From Amia ocellicauda (taxonomy: Eukaryota; Chordata; Actinopteri; Amiiformes; Amiidae): a stretch of 64,000 nucleotides of DNA. The stretch covers positions 8,097,357 to 8,161,356 of the forward strand of contig NC_089863.1 of NCBI RefSeq assembly GCF_036373705.1, read 5' to 3'. Each line of letters starts with the position of its first letter. Positions within the stretch are counted from its first letter, which is position 1. Below are positions 60,640-64,000 of this stretch, in pieces. The translations under genes were made by a program, and so were the position numbers. The notes under the pieces are model-generated. The model ran no database searches. It saw nothing but the letters and a program-made list of their open reading frames with translations, and was not told the DNA's origin.

Positions 60640-62450
60640 TATGTGCTTGGTCAGGCTTAGCTCAAGTTATCCTGCCAGATAGCAGGTTAGCTTCAGAGGA
60701 TGAGTTGTCATCGTTACTGATATAGAATTACTTTAATCTCAGTTTGTGGAACAGCAAGTTCAGGATTTCCTCAAATTCTGGCTCTATAGATCTCGATTAC
60801 TTGCTAATCCCGCTTTCTGGAATACCCCTCTGGTTGTGGTGGGACGGCCTGGGTTAAAGTCCAGGGCCAGTGTTTAGTTGAAGTCCGTCTCATATGTACA
60901 GGTTTAAAATGAGAAATTAATACTAGTGCTTTCCCGACAACACAAACATGATTTGTAGATAATAAAAGTTATTAACGCTTTATTCAATTATTTTCATGTA
61001 TCTGTATTTTTACTGTCTGCACACACCATTTATTGAGATTCTTACAACATGTTTTTAAAGGGACTGGGTAAAACCCAGAATGCCAGAACACTGAAAAGAT
61101 GTACAAAGACGTCGAAAACTGAACAATAACTTATTCTGGGCTTTCAGAAACTTTTTGTGTGTTTTAATTGAAAATACACATAGCGTAAATAATATTAATA
61201 ATTAATTTTAATACTAACAAGAAGAAGAAGAAGAAAAATGTATACACATTTTCTACAATTTGTTAAACTGAACTGAATTTGTTCGGTTCCGGCGTCCCCG
61301 CGACCCACACGGATAACGGTTCCGAAAATGGATGTATGAATGGTGACCCGGTGCTGGAGCCGGAGCAGCTGCTCTTTAGTGAACCGGCGCGCTTTTCCAC
61401 CGGTTTTGGAACCGAACGCTGACGTCACTGATGTGGGCGTTCCCCAGCGCGGAGTAGAAGAGAAACACAGAATAATAATCAGCACCGAGGACTGTGACTT
61501 TAAACCCTATTATACATCACAATCAAACTCTGTAAAAAGCAAAACTAAAAACGCAAGATCACATGTAGACAAGCAGAAACGAAAATACAACTATACGAAT
61601 ATGCTAAGATAACTCAGACTTTTATTTGTATTGATTTCTATTGATGCAATAAGGGATTTACACCGATTCGCTATTTCAAACACTTACTGTATTGAATAAA
61701 ATACACGCATTCGTCACCGCGCACACAGTTCATTATGAATATGCTTTGTATGAGTGGATTCATTTCCATTCATTTTGTGGCGTATTTGTACTTTTATTCT
61801 TGTTTAAACACAATGACTATAGGCCAGCCTATTGATTATGGATGCGGCTGTTTTGGGGGTGTTTGCGGCGCAGTCGTGGCAGATCAATAACCTGTCGGAG
61901 ATCTCAGGTGATGTTAATGGTTTGATGGGAAGCTGTGCTTATTGATGAAGTCTGGGATGATGATCCCAAATCACTGTTGCATTGTCCCTGTTGCCAGACA
62001 TGCAGCGATGCACTTGTGTTTTGAATGTCGCCCTGGATAAGAACATCTGCTAACAGATACATATGCATGTTTTGTGTAATTCGCCCTGTGCTAAGAAAAT
62101 GAATTTATTCACATTATGAATCATGCGCAAACCAACCCGGGACACGTGACTCGTAGAGGCGCCGGATTCGGCGTCACACCGGATCAGTTAGTGACCAGAT
62201 CATTAACAAACAACATTTCTGTTCAATCTGTATCGTCGCATTAACTCTCATCATCATAATCTCGCTGTAACACGGCTTTCCTGTCACGGAAGCTGCGCTC
62301 AGTCGTCTTTCATTGCTGCCATTTGCCAATAACTAACTAGTTATTGACCTGTGAGCCCATATTGTTACTGTAGTGTCTCTGACAGGCCGCTGTTTGCTGC
62401 TGTTCGCTCATTTTTAATCAAATCTCTCCTGACTGCTCGTCTCTGCGGGC
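60640..62450. other. No gene recognised; repeat tails
   Basis: Holds a LINE/SINE-type tail near 61285-61345 (GGTTCCGAAAATGGATG), a SINE tail near 62025, and GC-rich sequence leading to the zinc-finger exon copy. Confidence 0.55.
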
Positions 62451-62732
62451 ATTTTAAACATGGCGGCTGAACTCCAGCCAATCACTTTCTGTGGAGACGA
62501 CTTCACCCGCCCCGGCCCTGACGTCACTGTTCTTAGGTTCCAGACCAGCAAGTTTTTGGTGCCAGAAAAAGCGGCTCCGTGCGGCCGAGAGACGGGTCTT
62601 CTGCGGCGGAAAAGCAGAAAATGGTTGCAAATTAGGCACCGAGTCCTTGTCGGTGGAAAAGCGCTAACAGCGCCTCTGAGGCTCGTAATACAGAGAGAGT
62701 CCGCACTGCGCGACCGAGCGCTTCATCCGCGT

Positions 62733-63149
62733 CCGCCCAGCAGCCCGAGCAGCATGTCTCTGTCCCAGCGCTTCACACAGCGCCTGTCCTCGGCTCTGGC
62801 CGAGCTGATGAGAGCCGCTCAGTGTGCGGCGCGGAAGGCGCTGGCAGAGACGCTGGCGGAGCACCGAGAGGAGATGAGCCGAAGGCGGCGAGAGACCGAG
62901 AGGCTGCGCTGGAGGCTGCGGGAGCTGCGGGCGGCGAAGCGGAGTTTGAGAAGCGGCGGACACGGAGGAGGAGAGACCCCGGGAGCTGCCCTAGGTAACT
63001 TGTTCATTGTGTTCATGTCCGCTGGTTAAAGAGACGCGATGCGCAGACGCGATGGGCTGGATCTTATTCTGTGACGCATCTGTGCGGCTTCTCATCAGGG
63101 CTGAAAATGCGCATCCGCTCGTTTCATATTAAAAGCGCTGTGAGAGGAT
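62733..63149 (+). repeat. Inverted-repeat arm 2 (zinc-finger exon 1)
   Basis: Inverse match of 27611-28027, 417 bases, no indel seen. Confidence 0.9.
62754..62994 (+). CDS. First coding exon of a second zinc-finger gene (partial)
   Basis: ATG at 62754, 241 bases, donor CCTAG before GTAACT at 62995, exactly as in the gene at 28006-27766. The encoded N-terminus is the same, residue for residue. The zinc-finger exon would be beyond the window: in the other copy the intron is 4.5 kb and only 1 kb remains here. The upstream sequence is GC-rich and unlike that of the other copy. The frame stays open to an ATG at 62460, so a longer N-terminus is possible. It could also be an orphan exon. Confidence 0.6.
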
Positions 63150-64000
63150 CTCGGCGCGCCTGCGCAGTGAGGTGCGCTGCTGCGCATTTCCTCAGACAGA
63201 CAGTCCGCTCAGCGACACAGTGATGTAACGTGATAGGGAGGGAGATCGATACAGTGTCATACTGACGTGCCATGGAGACTATTAGTGTAATAGTAGTTTA
63301 TTCCCCTGCGTGGCTCAGCTGTCGTGTAAAATTGCACTTGTATAACGTTTTCATCATACTTCTTGCTTTTTCATTGCTAGTACTCGTGTTGTTTATTTTG
63401 ATTTTCCCCTTCACATCTTGTCTGCACTTATTAGCTATTACAATCTAGGATGCAAGACTTGTATTTTGTGTTTACTGTATATTTTCCTATATACTTGTGT
63501 AATTTGGCTATGTTAAGTTATTAAATTGGTCTTTTATATATAAATAAAATATAGTAGACAATAGATCAACATTTAGTTGTACACTTTCGGAGAGGTGTGT
63601 GTTAAGGTACAAACACTTCACGGAGAAGTGGAAATCAGTTTTATGGTTGTAAAATTCACAGTATTGCTAACAGAGACATGCCACTTCTCATGTGTGTTCC
63701 AACACTCCCCGGTCTCCCCTACAATACATATGGGGCAGTTTTACCCCAACGGTAATAAAATAGTCCTCTGTATGTTGAACTGCCCCTTAGTGAAACTAAT
63801 TTTACTCTTCAATTGTTTTGCACATTATTGGGATTCTGTGAATTCCATCTCTTCTTCAAACTGTACATCATGCGCCCTATTTGCTATGATGTATAACTTA
63901 TTTAATAAAAATTAAAAAAAAAAAAAAACAGGAACACGTCAGGTCAGGAATATGCACTTTAAAAAAGCTGATCACAATGCAGTTTGTTAGTGTATCTGGA

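Overview
The window reads as nuclear DNA of a ray-finned fish. Genes are split by long introns with GT-AG ends. The sequence is full of fish-type transposons: Tc1-like, hAT-like, PIF/Harbinger, CR1-like and other LINEs, and tRNA-type SINEs. The host genes are death-fold immune genes plus a fish-type zinc-finger gene. I cannot name the species.

Layout. (1) 1-11.6 kb, + strand: a gene whose exons read CARD, linker, CARD, linker, FIIND (ZU5-UPA, as in NLRP1 and CARD8), linker, PYD, stop. Every splice phase fits. Its largest intron holds sense-oriented LINE debris. (2) 12.6-20 kb: a Tc1-like relic, a broken HECT/G2E3-like fragment (+), a TIR-bounded element, and a decayed multi-exon DDE integrase-like gene (-) that carries a hAT-like insertion and a large hairpin. 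(3) 21.6-28.0 kb, - strand: a two-exon C2H2 zinc-finger gene. (4) 28.5-31.3 kb: a 5'-complete but broken CR1-like LINE. (5) 33.9-39.8 kb, + strand: a copied intron block with a Tc1 insertion, then a PYD gene whose second part is a large unrecognised region. (6) 42.4-48.6 kb: SINE, Tc1 and MITE copies, including one open, apparently intact Tc1-like transposase. (7) 48.9-53.3 kb, + strand: a gene joining an SPSB-type SPRY domain to a C-terminal PYD. (8) 56.5-60.7 kb: another Tc1 copy and a PIF/Harbinger relic. (9) 62.7-63.0 kb, + strand: a second copy of the zinc-finger first exon, lying in an inverted repeat with the one at 28 kb.

Main message. A PYD exon flanked by phase-1 introns, together with its upstream intron, has been copied at least twice here. 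It now ends or begins three different proteins: CARD-CARD-FIIND-PYD, PYD-unknown, and SPRY-PYD. In the SPRY gene the PYD sits where SPSB proteins normally carry their SOCS-box exon. By analogy with NLRP1 and CARD8, where a freed UPA-CARD fragment nucleates the inflammasome, these genes could couple different sensor modules to PYD signalling through ASC or the PYD-bearing caspases of fish. That role is inference. The exon structures are read from the sequence. A shared Tc1 insertion, with a shared frameshift and an empty site in the third paralogue, gives an order of events for the duplications.
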